From NCBI RefSeq assembly GCF_905147045.1, contig NC_065898.1:10788001-10852000 (forward strand): a stretch of DNA of 64,000 bases, given 5' to 3'. The DNA is from Nymphalis io. Taxonomy: Eukaryota > Arthropoda > Insecta > Lepidoptera > Nymphalidae. Each line of letters opens with the position of its first letter. Within the stretch, counting starts at the first letter, position 1. Positions 1 to 11,745 of the stretch are shown here, one piece after another. Under the pieces are notes generated by a model, which saw nothing but the letters and a program-made list of their open reading frames with translations, did no database searches and was not told where the DNA came from. The position numbers and the translations under genes were made by a program.

Positions 1-114
1 GATGAATTATAATCACAAATTAAGCACATGAAAATTCAGTGGTGCTTGCCCGGGTTTGAACCCACGATCGTCAGTTAAGATTCACGCGTTCTAACCACTA
101 GGCCATCTCGGCTT
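1..114 (-). mobile_element. SINE1 head, cut by the window edge
   Basis: GATGAATTATAATCACAAAT to AGGCCATCTCGGCT is the 5' part of SINE1 on the minus strand. The tRNA-like head is not a genuine tRNA gene. Confidence 0.8.
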
Positions 115-181
115 CGGCATTTTATATTGACGCTTCCTTATTGTATACAAATCCAAATCTTTATTCTATATTCATAAAAAC

Positions 182-300
182 ATACGATCTTACTTATAAA
201 TGTTTGCTTAGCGGCTGTTTAGTTAAACACTGATTTTACTCTTTCTACCATTATTGATTTGATATTCGAAAAATGAGATAGCATTATTATTTATTGTAAG
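182..300 (+). mobile_element. MITE-like repeat, copy 1
   Basis: TTAGCGGCTGTTTAGTTAAA, then CATTATTGATTTG and GATAGCATTATT. The family has TTAAACA-type inverted ends. Confidence 0.55.
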
Positions 301-349
301 GCCGATAGTAGTCATTTTTTTTATATTATAGGTACGGTACGTATAGTAT

Positions 350-572
350 AGGTATGCAGACGAGCATATGGGACACTTGATGGTAAGTTGTCACCAAACG
401 CCCATAGACAAACCTTGGGAACTAAGATGTTATGTCACATGTGCCTGTAAACACTGGCTCACTCACCCTTCAACCCAGTACATAACAATACCAAGTACTG
501 CTGTTTTGCTGTAGAATATCTGATGAGTGGGTGGTACCTACCCAGACGAGCTTGCACAAAGCTCTACCACCA
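350..572 (-). mobile_element. SINE2 copy, internally deleted
   Basis: CAGACGAGCATATGGGACAC to GCTCTACCACCAGT. It lacks the segment between the CCCATAGACA and AACCTTGGGA blocks. Confidence 0.8.
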
Positions 573-828
573 GTAAGTAAATATAATAAACTGAAGAGAT
601 CTATAATCTGATTGTCCATAAGATTTGTTTTCGTATTTTTTTCTAAGTTGTAAGTGAAATTTAGTATCAACCACTTAATTCAGTATTAAGGTAGAGTAAT
701 CCAGGAGTACGTTTTTGTTATATAAACTGCATAGCTGCTTGGAAATAAACTAATCGAGTATTGATTTGCAATATGGTATGTATACAATTGATTGTATACA
801 TTGTATACATACCTTATTGTATACATTG

Positions 829-1035
829 ATCCGTGATGGTTTAGTGGTTAGAACACCTGAATCTTAACCGAAGGTAGTGGGTTCAGACAAGAGCAAGACT
901 GAATTTCCATGTGCTTAACTTGGGTTTATATTTCATCTCGTGCTTAGCGGTGAAAGATCTATCAGATAGGACCAACTAATCAAACGGAGAGAAGGCCTTA
1001 GCCTACTATTAGGATATTTACTAGCTGTTACTTTT
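829..1035 (+). mobile_element. SINE1 copy, diverged with internal loss
   Basis: TTTAGTGGTTAGAACACCTG, then GGTTTATATTTCATCTCGTG and GAAGGCCTTAGCCTACTATT. Confidence 0.65.
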
Positions 1036-2587
1036 TATATATTAAACACGATAATTAGTTATAAAAGATTCAATTAACCAATAAACTATTGGTAAAATAA
1101 TAATGACGACAGATTTATAGATTTAACCGAATTAAGCCATAATTATATTATAAAGTTATTTCACTGTAAATTATGTTTTCGAATATTTAATATTCGTCCT
1201 AATAATGTTACGGTACAATTTAGAACTCCTATATAAATAGGTGTGACATAATTATGAATTATGTATTCGGCGCTCGCGATTAATTTGGATTTAAAAATTT
1301 TATAATGAAATTATTTAATAACGTATAATTTACGAGATTTATTTTGAAGTTATTTAATTATTGACGTTAATGATATTTGGAAACTATGGTAACATAAAAC
1401 TTTGACATTAGTAATAAAGCAAAGAAAAAGGTAAAAATACCTTAAAAGTCCAACAGCTGGCCAAAGGGCTCCCGTAATGGAGAAGGTCAAGTAAAAATTT
1501 CCTTAGTTACTAAATTATTAATATATTTTGTGCTCCAGTCTAAAAGTTGAGCGAGCCAGTGTAACCACAGACACAAGCTGGAGGCACATTGGCAAGGTAA
1601 GGCATTATTAAAATTTCTTCAAGTGCCAATGTCTGTGTCATCATAAATAAAAGTATATGTAATTTAATATTTTTTTTAAGTTCAATCATAATAATTATTA
1701 TCTAAGCAAAATAAAAATAATCTGAAGTAACGTGCTATTTTTTTATTTAAAATAAAATTTACTTGAGTATAAAAAAATTATAGACTAACTTTGTCACTTA
1801 TCGCAAGACAGTATTATTATTATTATTATTATTTGTATTATTCCACAATTACAAAGTAGCACTATGAAGCGAGCTGTGGCGGGAGTACTTACATAATTTA
1901 AGTTACGAGTATAAAATCAGAAATTAGATTATCCGAAGAAGAAATACCGTATATAGCTTTCAAAATTAGCTGACTAAAGGGACACTAGCTGGTCACGTAT
2001 GTCGAAGAACCGAGCGTTCCGACAATGCTAGCATAGCAGGGGAGAACAATCACCGCTTTAATCCCGGGGTAATTTAAATCAATGGAAGCCAATAGAAATG
2101 TAAAACTGAATAATATTTCACATTTATGCCTTCATTAATTAAACAATAAATATGTGAAAATCGTTTGTGGTCGATGTTCGGTTATAACTAAGGGCTTATG
2201 GCCTTATTTATGTAACCCAGGTGTCATATATAAAACACTCGTGGTAGTGTAGCTTTGCACGTAGTATTTATACGATTTAGCCATATTTAGTGGAACAGTA
2301 CAGACAATATTCTACTGAATTGCACCATATACTTATTATTCTTACACCGCCTATCTGTAATACTTTATGCTATAATAATTTAAGCTGGTTGTTGTACAGG
2401 AGGAACAAAGGATATAACATTTTAGCTCGCAAGGTGATTGGGGTATGATAAATACGTATTAAGCGATAATTTTAAAAATACCACTAACCCATTATCCCTC
2501 AAATATAATTTCTCCCATTCACAGATGCAGCTTGTTAATTGAATGTTTTGTGTGTGTATTCTTTTAGCTTTTTTGTCTTACTAAAGG

Positions 2588-2633
2588 TTTATTTAGTACG
2601 TTCTTACGGGCACGTAAGAACGTACTAAATAAA
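2588..2633. repeat. perfect hairpin, 21-bp arms
   Basis: Arms 2588-2608 and 2613-2633 are exact reverse complements around a GGCA loop (TTTATTTAGTACGTTCTTAC...). Confidence 0.92.
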
Positions 2634-3882
2634 ATATATTTTGATATCCACTTTTTTTAACACATATATTAATTGTTTCTTCTAGGAGTTTCAATTGGGT
2701 AGTAAATATAGACCAAATTTCACTTTGATCTAGTCTAAATTATATACTTTAATTATATCATATAACACGTATAATTTATGTATTAACGATTAGGTATTAT
2801 ATAGGTACTGGAAATATAATCAACACAATTTCCTGTTTAACTCCTGATCCTCATGTACGTTGATATCCATAGAACTCGATGTTGGTTGTATTGTATGCAG
2901 TATAAAGAAAATATTCCCAAGAGTTTTAACTTGGTGGCCGAGAAATTCTATTAAAATGGCCATCTGTTCGGTTTCCTAAAATTCCTCTTCCACTGGAATT
3001 TATCGAGAGATTCTTATATATTTGAAATCACATACTCTGCTTATTCCAACATCACAGCTACTTTACTCTTAAAGGTATTGTCATCCAAAGCCTAAGACAT
3101 TCCCTTTAATTCCTCGACACTTTTAACATTAGACATCAAAGATAATATATATTTTTGATCTGGCTGCTATTTTGCTAAGATCGGGTTATCGAATGGTTAC
3201 ATGAGCTGTTCACAATGTAGTTGTTAGTGTTCTGAATATTCTGCAAAGATTCTCAGTAGCAACCCGATGTTTGGAAAGTGGCAATGCTTACACTCCCATG
3301 CCTTTAGACCACGGTTTTTTTTCTGATGCCCTGGATTCCCTCTAGTAGTATAAGAACTACCTATACCTTGTGCCTGTAATTACACTGGCTCACTTACCCT
3401 TCAAACTGAAACACAACAATACCAAGTACTGCTGTTTTGTTCTGTAAGATTGCTGTGGTGGATATTTCTTCTTATAAGAGTAAAAAGTAAAGAAATAAAG
3501 AGTGCACCTGTTTTAGCATGATACTTGTGTGTACATCGTCTGCGTAGTTATGGTTTGCATATTTTGTAGAATAATATAAATTATTTATTTTTTAAAGCTG
3601 TCTCTGATAATGTATATATATATTTTTATAAGTTGCAGATTGACAATTATAACACACCAAATCTTAATTGTTTCAATTAATTTATATAACATTTTACCTT
3701 ACATCAACATGATGAAATTCACATAAATTAAAACGTCCATTCATGAATTACGAGTATTTATTGTAAGTGTAGTTAAAAAGTTATGTAAATAAATGATACA
3801 ATGTACAATGTAAATAAAAATACATGACAACAAAAAATAATTATAATTAGGTATAAAGGCCAATATGCCATATAAATTTCCA

Positions 3883-3940
3883 GTATGAACACAGCTTTTA
3901 TTTCCAAAGAGACATTTGGAAATAAAAGCTGTGTTCATAC
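3883..3940. repeat. perfect hairpin, 26-bp arms
   Basis: Arms 3883-3908 and 3915-3940 with a GAGACA loop and no mismatch. Confidence 0.92.
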
Positions 3941-4202
3941 ATAACGCATTCACCTTGAGGCTAAATTGTTAGTCTAAGATATATATGGATACCAACTAGT
4001 TTTTCCTGCTAATTTCTCTGTGCTGATGTTATAAAATATCGGGTACCTCTAACAATGACACAATTGTTATAAAAGCCATCTTAAGATAACTTTGAACTAT
4101 ATGTATCATAATTAATTATAAGTTTATTTACTAACCGGCTATTGCCTATGGCTTCAAAAATTAGAATTATCTAGATTATCAAGCACAGGGCAAACTATAT
4201 TA

Positions 4203-4276
4203 AAATGAAATGCTGTATCTTCTTCTTTCGAACGTAAAATCAATGATGACAGAGAAAGAAAACAGTGTTAAATAAG
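4203..4276 (-). mobile_element. MITE-like repeat, copy 2
   Basis: Reverse complement reads AACACTG, CTCTGTCATCATTGATTTTA, TTCGAAAGAAGAAGA and ACAGCAT. Confidence 0.6.
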
Positions 4277-5851
4277 GAACTCGCTTGGTTTTGTATCAAA
4301 GAATTTTACTAAAGTTTGATTCAAACGAGAACTTTGTATCCGATAGTAAATTTTACACTTAAAAAAGTCGCCGATAATTAACTTAAGAGAAGAACTTAGT
4401 AACTATCAATTGAAGTAGAAAGTTAAGCTGGCTTTCTCCCAGGTAAAATCGATACTTCTAATTGCAGGAAACCTGTTTCATTTAAAGTGTAAAATTTAAG
4501 TTAGTAACATATAACTTGACATTTCTATTCCACAGAATTTTTTTTTCAATTAAATCGGTAAAAGGAAAGACATTTAATTTACATTATATAGATAACAAAT
4601 AAAGCTTGTTTTTATTCATTAAATATGCGTTCACACTGTCAAGGCTTCCAGTCTTTTTTGTTATAAAATATGTGGGCAGGTAAATGGACCACCTGACTAT
4701 GTGGTCACCACTGACTTTAGACATTGGCACTGTAATAAATATTAACCATCACTGGCATCGATAATATTCATATGATAAATGGTTCGTTTACATAGACAAA
4801 GCCATCCCACTCAGTAAATCTATCTATTTATATAATAATATGACGTACTAATCTCGCACTTTATTAATATCAACGCTGTGAAGAAATATATTTTAAAATG
4901 TAAAAAACACATACAACCTAGTTTCTACCCGAATACAAAAAAATACATGATTTCAACATATAATTATATGTAATTTGTACTGTTCATCTGTTCTTGCTTA
5001 TCGTATCTACTAAAGTAGCTTTCATAATTAATTAACAAATAATATATTCTCAGTAGCACCTTTATACTTTTATTGTACACTGAAAACTTAATTTAATATG
5101 TCACGGTCGAGAGGAAATAAGGTCCTATATTTAATATATATATATTTAATAACAAACCGTGTTTTGTTGTGTATCAAATAAAAGGTTTATTACCGGGGCT
5201 AATAATATATTATATTTTAAGCCCCTGCTTACTGCTTTGTTTGCATTAACATACAACTCATCGAGTGTTGTTGTATAGTTGTTGTATGTATAGTTTATAA
5301 AATCAGGTCTCAGGTCAGGAATCAGGTCAGGTTTAGGCCAAACACGTGATGGACAGACGGTTTCTTTTTTTAAGCTGCTTTTTTCCCGTTGACAGTTGAC
5401 GTCGAAAAAATCAATATGGCGAATTTTGAGCGCAACACTTTTTTTTCAAGCTATTTTTTATGCTAAATAGATAGGCGGTCAGGCAAATGGGCCACCTGAT
5501 AGTAAGTGATCACCACTACCCATAGACATGGTTATTTTTTTCTTAAAGCGCCAATGGTTTCATGGTTTAACGGAAGTATATATCATTGCTTACAAACAGT
5601 ACGACACAAAACCCTCATTTTACAATTACGTAGTCGATACGGAAAGTTAGAATAATGTAACTGCTAATATAGCTGGTAACACAAAGTGACGCACGGTCGT
5701 TATGCAGCTAAGTTGACATACAAAAGCATGTGGGTGGAAAACTATTGGCACCGGCTTGATATAAATACAAAGAGAAGCTAAATTCACGTGTAGATCATGT
5801 CCATCAACTATTATGGGAAATTATTAGAACATTACACTTTTTTAAACACTA

Positions 5852-6025
5852 GTTTTCGCTCACGGCTTCGCTCGCGTGTTATGTATAAAATGTCCCATAG
5901 GCTACAATATTCTTGGGTTTCAAGCTTGCTTTGTACAAAATTTTATCAAAATCGGTTCAATAGGTTAGCACTGAAAGCATAAGAGACAGACAGACTTACT
6001 TTCGAATTTATAACATAGTATAGAT
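5852..6025 (+). repeat. dispersed lepidopteran repeat of unknown class
   Basis: CGGCTTCGCTCGCGTG, AAAATTTTATCAAAATCGGT and the GACAGACAGAC run are typical of a very common moth and butterfly repeat. Related but different pieces lie at 8058-8215, 20235-20400, 33225-33370 and 51140-51330 (for example TTCATTACGATCGGTTGAG). No coding capacity. Confidence 0.5.
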
Positions 6026-6169
6026 CACAGTTTTATTTTTCAATAGAAAGTCTTACAGAAAGAAAGTATATTTAGTTATACTTAAGAATTATGATGTATT
6101 TCTAATTAAACCGAATCATACAGTTACTTGTATATATTCATATGCATATTTAAGTAAAGTATGTATCAG

Positions 6170-6345
6170 CATTTTGCCGTCTACTGCTGGACGAAAGCCT
6201 CCCCCATAGAACGCCAACCATCCCGATCTTGGGCAGTCCGCATCCATCCCGAACCTGCCACCTTTTTTAAATGGGATATAAGGGGAGCCGACAACAACTT
6301 AGGCTCTCTACGGTCAACCTCACCTGCTCGTGGTACATCCTGCTA
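6170..6345 (-). mobile_element. RTE 3'-end fragment
   Basis: On the plus strand CTGCTGGACGAAAGCCTCCC followed by CATAGAACGCC parallels the 3' end of the RTE at 33715 (CTGCTGGACAAAGGCCTCCC). Reading outward the two stay similar through the GATCTTG and CCGCATCCA parts. Old and truncated. Confidence 0.65.
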
Positions 6346-6429
6346 ATCAACGAACGAGGCTCTGGCGACTGAAATCGTGGCGGTATAACCACACAAATGC
6401 TGGAATCCGAAAATGCAAATCCTGATAGC

Positions 6430-6545
6430 GGGCAGCAGCGCTATTAGTGAAAGATTTCCAGCCACTGCGGTCACCAACCCGCCTGCCAAGCGTGGTGACT
6501 AAGGCAAATACCCCTCTATGAGCGACGACAAAATTAAGTAAAGTA
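6430..6545 (+). mobile_element. RTE 5'-region fragment
   Basis: CACCAACCCGCCTGCCAAGC with the following GTGGTGACTA matches the RTE leader and ORF start near 36700-36725 (minus strand: CCAACCCGTCTGCCAAGC, GTGGCGATTA). The fragment is in the opposite orientation to the full element and is followed at 6543-6600 by a SINE1-like 3' fragment. Confidence 0.5.
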
Positions 6546-6689
6546 ACAGCTCGTAAATGTTCCAAGCTGATGGTGTTGCTGCTGAGCTAAGCCCTACCCT
6601 ACATATGTTAGGATGAGTGGTTCATTCTGGAACGATTGTTTATATACATTATATTTCAAGGTCACGTCATTTATGCCAGTGCAGATTGA

Positions 6690-6830
6690 TACGCAAAGAC
6701 TTTATTGCACGTAATCACAAAAATAAAAACAAGTTTTATGGATTATAGAATATATAATTGCATGCAAAGACAGCCTTATCAATAATAGCGATCTCTTACA
6801 GGCAACCTCGGCTGTGGTGAGATAGCAAAA
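6690..6830 (+). repeat. dispersed repeat C, copy 1
   Basis: ACTTTATTGCACGTAATCAC and TAGCGATCTCTTACAGGCAA parallel 28760-28885 (TATCGCTACAACAGCGATCT, TTCCAGGCAACC). Likely a LINE 3' UTR. Confidence 0.45.
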
Positions 6831-6831
6831 A

Positions 6832-8670
6832 AGGGAAGTGCAAATACATATTTGTATAAATTGTATAATATAGAGATATTAATTTATATAATAATATATA
6901 AGATACTGAGACTACGACCAATTTCGAATTAAATTATTGAAAAGTAAAAAATGACAGACGTTTATATTTTTAATTACTTATATTATTGTGTTTTAAACGC
7001 TTAACGAAAATAAATTGGATGAATTGTATTCCACGCTGGCGAAGCTGTTGATTTTGCTAATATTTAATATTTTTTTATTTTCACAAATTCAAATGAATGA
7101 GTCATTTGTTATTTTCAATGATAATTATATTGAATTATACTCATGATTGTATAAAAAATATGAAACATTTGTTTTCGCAAGCCCACTTTACCTTATTTGT
7201 TAAAACTACTCTTTAATCTAAAGTCCTAAGTGATATACACGAAGCACAGACACAGTATAGCATAATATATACACACACAAATAATGTATTTACTACATAG
7301 AAAAATACTATAACGTTTTAGTTTAGCATTTTTTTTTCTAATTTCCTTTTCGACACACTTATTCATACATGTACATATACACCATCTAACACACACACAT
7401 AATATATGAGAACATGAGTAAAATACTAACACAATTAAAGTATCAAAAGATTTGTTTCAGAAGAAATCTTTGCTTAGGAACTTCTCGACTCACTGAAAGT
7501 AGAGTTTGCTTTAGCGGAGTTGAACGCATAATTATATTATTCCACTATACCAAGTGAAAGATATAATCAATCCTTATAAATAAAAATAGTGGATTTTTTC
7601 AAGATTATCATAAAACCAGGTTTCCGTGTCCACGAAGTTGGTTTTCCAATCAATAAATTTAAATGACACGTTTAGAAAACTTTCATTAATAAAGCGTGTT
7701 GCTTATTAAAAGATTATATTAAAAGTGTGGAGTTAGTATTTGTTGATTCCCATGCAGGATAAATAATAATTCAGTTGTATTTAATTATCTATGTAACTTG
7801 TCGAATAAGAGATTATACTAAGTTTCTCGCCATTTCTTCTCGGTAGAATTTACATTCCGAGCTGGCGGAAGCTTTAAATTAAATTTTATCTTATAAAATG
7901 ACGACTCAAAATTGCTCACAAGAGCCTCCTTGAATAAAGTTTATTCTGATTTAATTCTATTCAAATAACTAATTTTAATTCGTTACTTATCTTTAAATCG
8001 AATTATCCTTGATCTATTGAACTTTAAAGTTATCATATTAATATATATTATCTTAAATAATATTATATAACTGCAAATGTGAGTTTGTTTGTTTGTAACG
8101 CTTTCGTCTTAACAATGAGATCATGTTAAAATTTGATATACACGTTGTCAGCATTACATAAAAGGATATAAGTTACCTAGTACCTAGGTGCTTACATGCG
8201 GGTGAAAATAGGAACGAAATTTTGGTAAATGAAAATTTAAGCTTTTGGCTTTGCCTACAATGAAGTTACAGGGGTTCAAAATTCCGTGAATGACTTCGTG
8301 AAAATGATGTTATGGCTCTGTGAGACTTGCCGTGCTCTAAGATAATTAATGACATCTGTTTTTGGCATATTGTCAAGTGCAGCTGCGGAAGAAGGCTGAA
8401 TATAATAAAAAATATCCTTATAATAATAAATTTTATCATAATAATATGGGATAGTACTGCTTATTTTTCTTAAATTGCAGATGAATAAATGATTAATAAT
8501 ATACAAATTTCAAAACAAGCTTCTAATTAAATGTTCTAAAAATGAGAAAATCTTTTTTAGTAAATCAAAACCATCATTTTGTTACATTATATATTAAATT
8601 TTATGTTTTATAAAAGCATTATAAACAGTGTGTTTTCAGTACGTAGAGTACATGTTATGACGTAAATCTT
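6832..8670. other. AT-rich stretch without recognised gene
   Basis: Mostly AT-rich single-copy-looking sequence with a few ACAC runs near 7265-7400 and a repeat-like piece at 8058-8215. The short ORFs are low-complexity shadows. Confidence 0.6.
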
Positions 8671-8776
8671 AGTAACAGCCTGCGAATGTCCCACTGCTGG
8701 GCTAAGGCCACCTCTCCCTTTTGGGGAGAAGGTTTGGAGCTTATTCCACCACGCTGCTCCAATACGGGTTGGTAAA
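8671..8776 (-). mobile_element. SINE1 3' fragment
   Basis: GTAACAGCCTGCGAATGTCC to AATACGGGTTGGTA. Confidence 0.75.
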
Positions 8777-8923
8777 TCTTATAAGGAACAAAATAGCGTA
8801 AAGGCACAGCTTCAAGCTAATTTCTTCTTATAATAGATTTAAAGGTCGAATCTCGCCAAATTAATTTTTTGCACGTACAAAAACTCTGGTGGAATTGATT
8901 GCTCAATGTTAATATTCAAATTC

Positions 8924-9203
8924 ACTGGTGGTAGGGCTTTGTGCAAGCTCGTCTGGGTAGGTACCACCCACTCATCAGATATTCTACCGCAAAACAGCAA
9001 TACTTGATATTGTTGTGTTCCGGTTTGAAGGGTGAGTGAGCCAGTGTAATTACAGGCACAAGGGACATAAAATCTTAGTTCCCAAGGTTGGTGGCGCATT
9101 GGATATGTAAGCGATGGTTGACATTTCTTACAATGCCAATGTCTAAGAGCGTTGGTGACCACTTACCATCAGGTGGCCCATATGCTCGTCCGCCTTCCTT
9201 TTC

Positions 9204-9292
<89 letters not shown>
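8924..9292 (+). mobile_element. SINE2, full copy with 86-nt polyA tail
   Basis: Starts ACTGGTGGTAGGGCTTTGTG and ends at CCGCCTTCCTTTTCTAT followed by an uninterrupted A-run at 9207-9292. Reading frames on it are shadows. It carries the same diagnostic variants as the copy at 56477-56778 (GCTCTTAGACATTGG on the minus strand, and AAGATTTTATG), so both come from one recent source. A possible internal box B is GGTTTGAAGGG. Confidence 0.9.
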
Positions 9293-9294
<2 letters not shown>

Positions 9295-9377
9295 ATATTC
9301 AATGGTATTGAGTGACATAAAGCCTAACCCAAAGATTTTGTTTGCATGACAATTTTTTCAGCTACAATCAAAGTTTT

Positions 9378-9782
9378 CACTGGTGGTATGTACAAGCTCG
9401 TCTGGGCATGTACCACCCACTCGTCAGGTATTCTACCGCAAAACAGCAGTATTGTTGTGATCCGGTTTGAAGGGTGAATGAGCCAGTGTAACTACAGACA
9501 CAAGGGAAATAACGTCTTAGTTCCCAAGTTGGTGGTGCATAGGAGATGTAAGGGATGGTTAATTAATATTCTGGTGTTTTGGTTTGAAGGGTGAGTGAGC
9601 CAGTGTATTAACAGGCACAAGGGACATAACATCTTAGTTCACTAGGTTAGTGGCGCATTGGCCATGTAAGCGATGGTTAACATTTCTTTCAATACCAATG
9701 TCTATGGTGGTGGTGACCACTTACCATCAGGTGGACTATTACTCGACCACCTACCTATTCTATAAATTTAAAAAAAAGACAA
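9378..9782 (+). mobile_element. SINE2 copy with internal duplication
   Basis: The middle segment (GGTTTGAAGGGTGA to GGATGGTTAA) occurs twice, at about 9463-9563 and 9582-9682, before a single 3' end. It is either a tandem duplication or two truncated copies joined head to tail. Confidence 0.75.
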
Positions 9783-11275
9783 AAAAGTTAAATCAATTCG
9801 AAAAAAAACGAACCCACTTTAAGCTAGGCTAGAATTTGCTCATTTTAGCTCATTATGTTTACGTATAAAAGGCGAGAAGTTTCGTTTTATGGGCAGCCAT
9901 CTCCTGTTCTATTGAGCACGCATCACATCACATAAATGCCTTATAAAAGTACCGTTGCGAAATGATTATGAGTGATATTAACAAAATACTTTATGACGTT
10001 TCTCGTATTACGTATCCAGCTTGCGAAGGTCGTTACTCAACATGATGGTACTTACCCTGCATTGACTTCCTGAAAGAGCACGGTTATATTCAAAGTAAAT
10101 ACCCATTATATTGCAGATATGCACTTTGATATCATATCACAGTAATTTATTTAAAAGTGATTAAAACTTTTAATTTAATTTTTTCAAGAAGTTTTGCTTC
10201 TCCGCTGAGAAAATATTGAATTGTATTTTTTATAATTCGATTTTTTTTTAATTTAATGGATGTTGCTTACAATTATTATCTGAAACAAATTGAATTCTGA
10301 AGACGGTACAGATAATTTTATATTAAAAGATAAGATTAAACAATTCATTAAAAGATAATAAAATAACTATTTTAAGCAAGAAAAATAAATTACACAAAAA
10401 AGTTAGTTCTAATATCTATGCGGCAATAACTCCTTCCAATCAGATGGGCCAATTGCCACTTTGCATTGTACAAAAAGACTTGCTATCAATGTCTCCTGTG
10501 TGGAAGTGGATTATATTTTAGTTAAGACAATATTTATTCGGAAACTGTCAATGTCGAAGTCGATGTTTAGTTATTTATCAAGTCGTTGAAAAAACGAGTC
10601 TCGGGCGTTAAAATGGATTCCATCAATCAATCAATCAACAGACAATCCTGACCGACTATATGAAATTAAACTTGTAATCCAGAAATTTCGATGATTGTTA
10701 TACCTGGAAATAAAAAAATGCAGGCACATCAAACTAAGAAACTCAATCGAATAATAAAAAGATATACCAAAGGCTCGGAAAACACACCTGTGGAGATTTA
10801 AAAAATGAAATATTAAAAAATCGTCTTCAAATGCATATAGAAATCTGCGCGAAATCTATATATATAAATAGATTTCGTTATTTGTTAATTTCGATAGGAT
10901 TTTCTTGTGTATGATTAATAAATTAAATTCCCATTTTTGTAAATCTAAAAATGGCCGCTGTCTTATAGTTGACTAAATATTTCGTCGCGTAGATTACTAA
11001 ATTATAAATTATCAATAAATAATTATAAATTATAATATCTAAATTATCAGATTAAATAATTCACGTGTTTTTTTAACTATAATAGAAAGATATTATATAA
11101 AGTCGCTAAGATTACAGTTATTTCTCGCATCAGACATGGTAAATACTTTTGACTAATGAGGGTAGAGGTTTGTGAAGCGATACGAACACAGTAATTATCC
11201 ACACTTTAATTCCGTTCACAATAAGTGTCTTGATAATAAATCACAAATAATTAATAAGATAATTTGTTACGTTAA
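9783..11275. other. AT-rich stretch without recognised gene
   Basis: No coding motif seen. A small 10-bp-arm hairpin (10850-10877) and a TATATAAAG at 11094 are the only items noted. Confidence 0.55.
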
Positions 11276-11360
11276 GAGCAAGAGGCAAACGTTCCATCGG
11301 AAGAATGCGTGTGCACCCGACGCGTATCGAGTGTCGACCACGCGCCGGCCCAGACATTCC
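11276..11360 (+). other. GC-rich, CpG-rich patch ending at a splice-donor-like site
   Basis: In DNA otherwise about one-third GC, this stretch (TCGGAAGAATGCGTGTGCAC, CGACGCGTATCGAGTGTCGA, CCACGCGCCGGCCC) is rich in CpG. It ends CATTCC|GTAAGTG, a good donor. A TATATAAAG lies at 11094. It could be an untranslated first exon, possibly of the receptor. This is inference only. Confidence 0.3.
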
Positions 11361-11444
11361 GTAAGTGCCCACTGCCGCGTCCTTTACCTCTTTAAAAATC
11401 CAGCATCTTTTTATAATTTGCGCCGTATTTATATTTTATTTTAC

Positions 11445-11445
<1 letters not shown>

Positions 11446-11488
<43 letters not shown>
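11446..11488. repeat. (TA)n microsatellite
   Basis: About 20 TA units next to the 3' end of the chimeric SINE. Other simple repeats: ATT units at 1813-1832, AAT at 46206-46230 and 55200-55222, TA at 15699-15714. Confidence 0.9.
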
Positions 11489-11489
<1 letters not shown>

Positions 11490-11492
<3 letters not shown>

Positions 11493-11745
11493 AATAGGAA
11501 GGTGGACAAGCAAATGAGCCACCTGATGGTAAGTGGTCACCAATGCTTTTAGACATTGGCATTGTAAGAAATGTCAACCATCGCTTACTTCGCCAATGCG
11601 CCACCAACCTTGGGAACTAAGATGTTATGTCCCTTGTGCCTATAACTACACTGGTCACCCTTCAAACCTTCCGGTTTGACAACAATATCAAGTAATGCTG
11701 TTTTGCGGTAGAATATCTGATACCACTGGGCCATCTCGGCTTTGT
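11490..11745 (-). mobile_element. chimeric SINE: SINE1 head joined to SINE2 body
   Basis: Read on the minus strand, AAGCCGAGATGGCCCAGTGG (the SINE1 tRNA head) passes directly at GTGGTA into TATCAGATATTCTACCGC (SINE2 body). It runs on to the SINE2 3' end at 11494 and a (TA)n tract. Confidence 0.75.

Larger units (their letters stand above)
1550..5560. repeat. scattered short SINE2 fragments
   Basis: Fragments at about 1550-1640 (plus), 3358-3441 (minus), 4671-4760 (minus) and 5466-5555 (minus) keep only one block each of the SINE2 sequence. The rest of the span is AT-rich. Confidence 0.6.

Noticed and set aside
9088..9315. Long lysine- or phenylalanine-rich ORFs over the polyA run on both strands
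   Set aside because: They are translations of the 86-nt A-run and the SINE2 body, not genes.
11446..11492. Tyr-Ile repeat protein end at the (TA)n tract
   Set aside because: Translation of a microsatellite.
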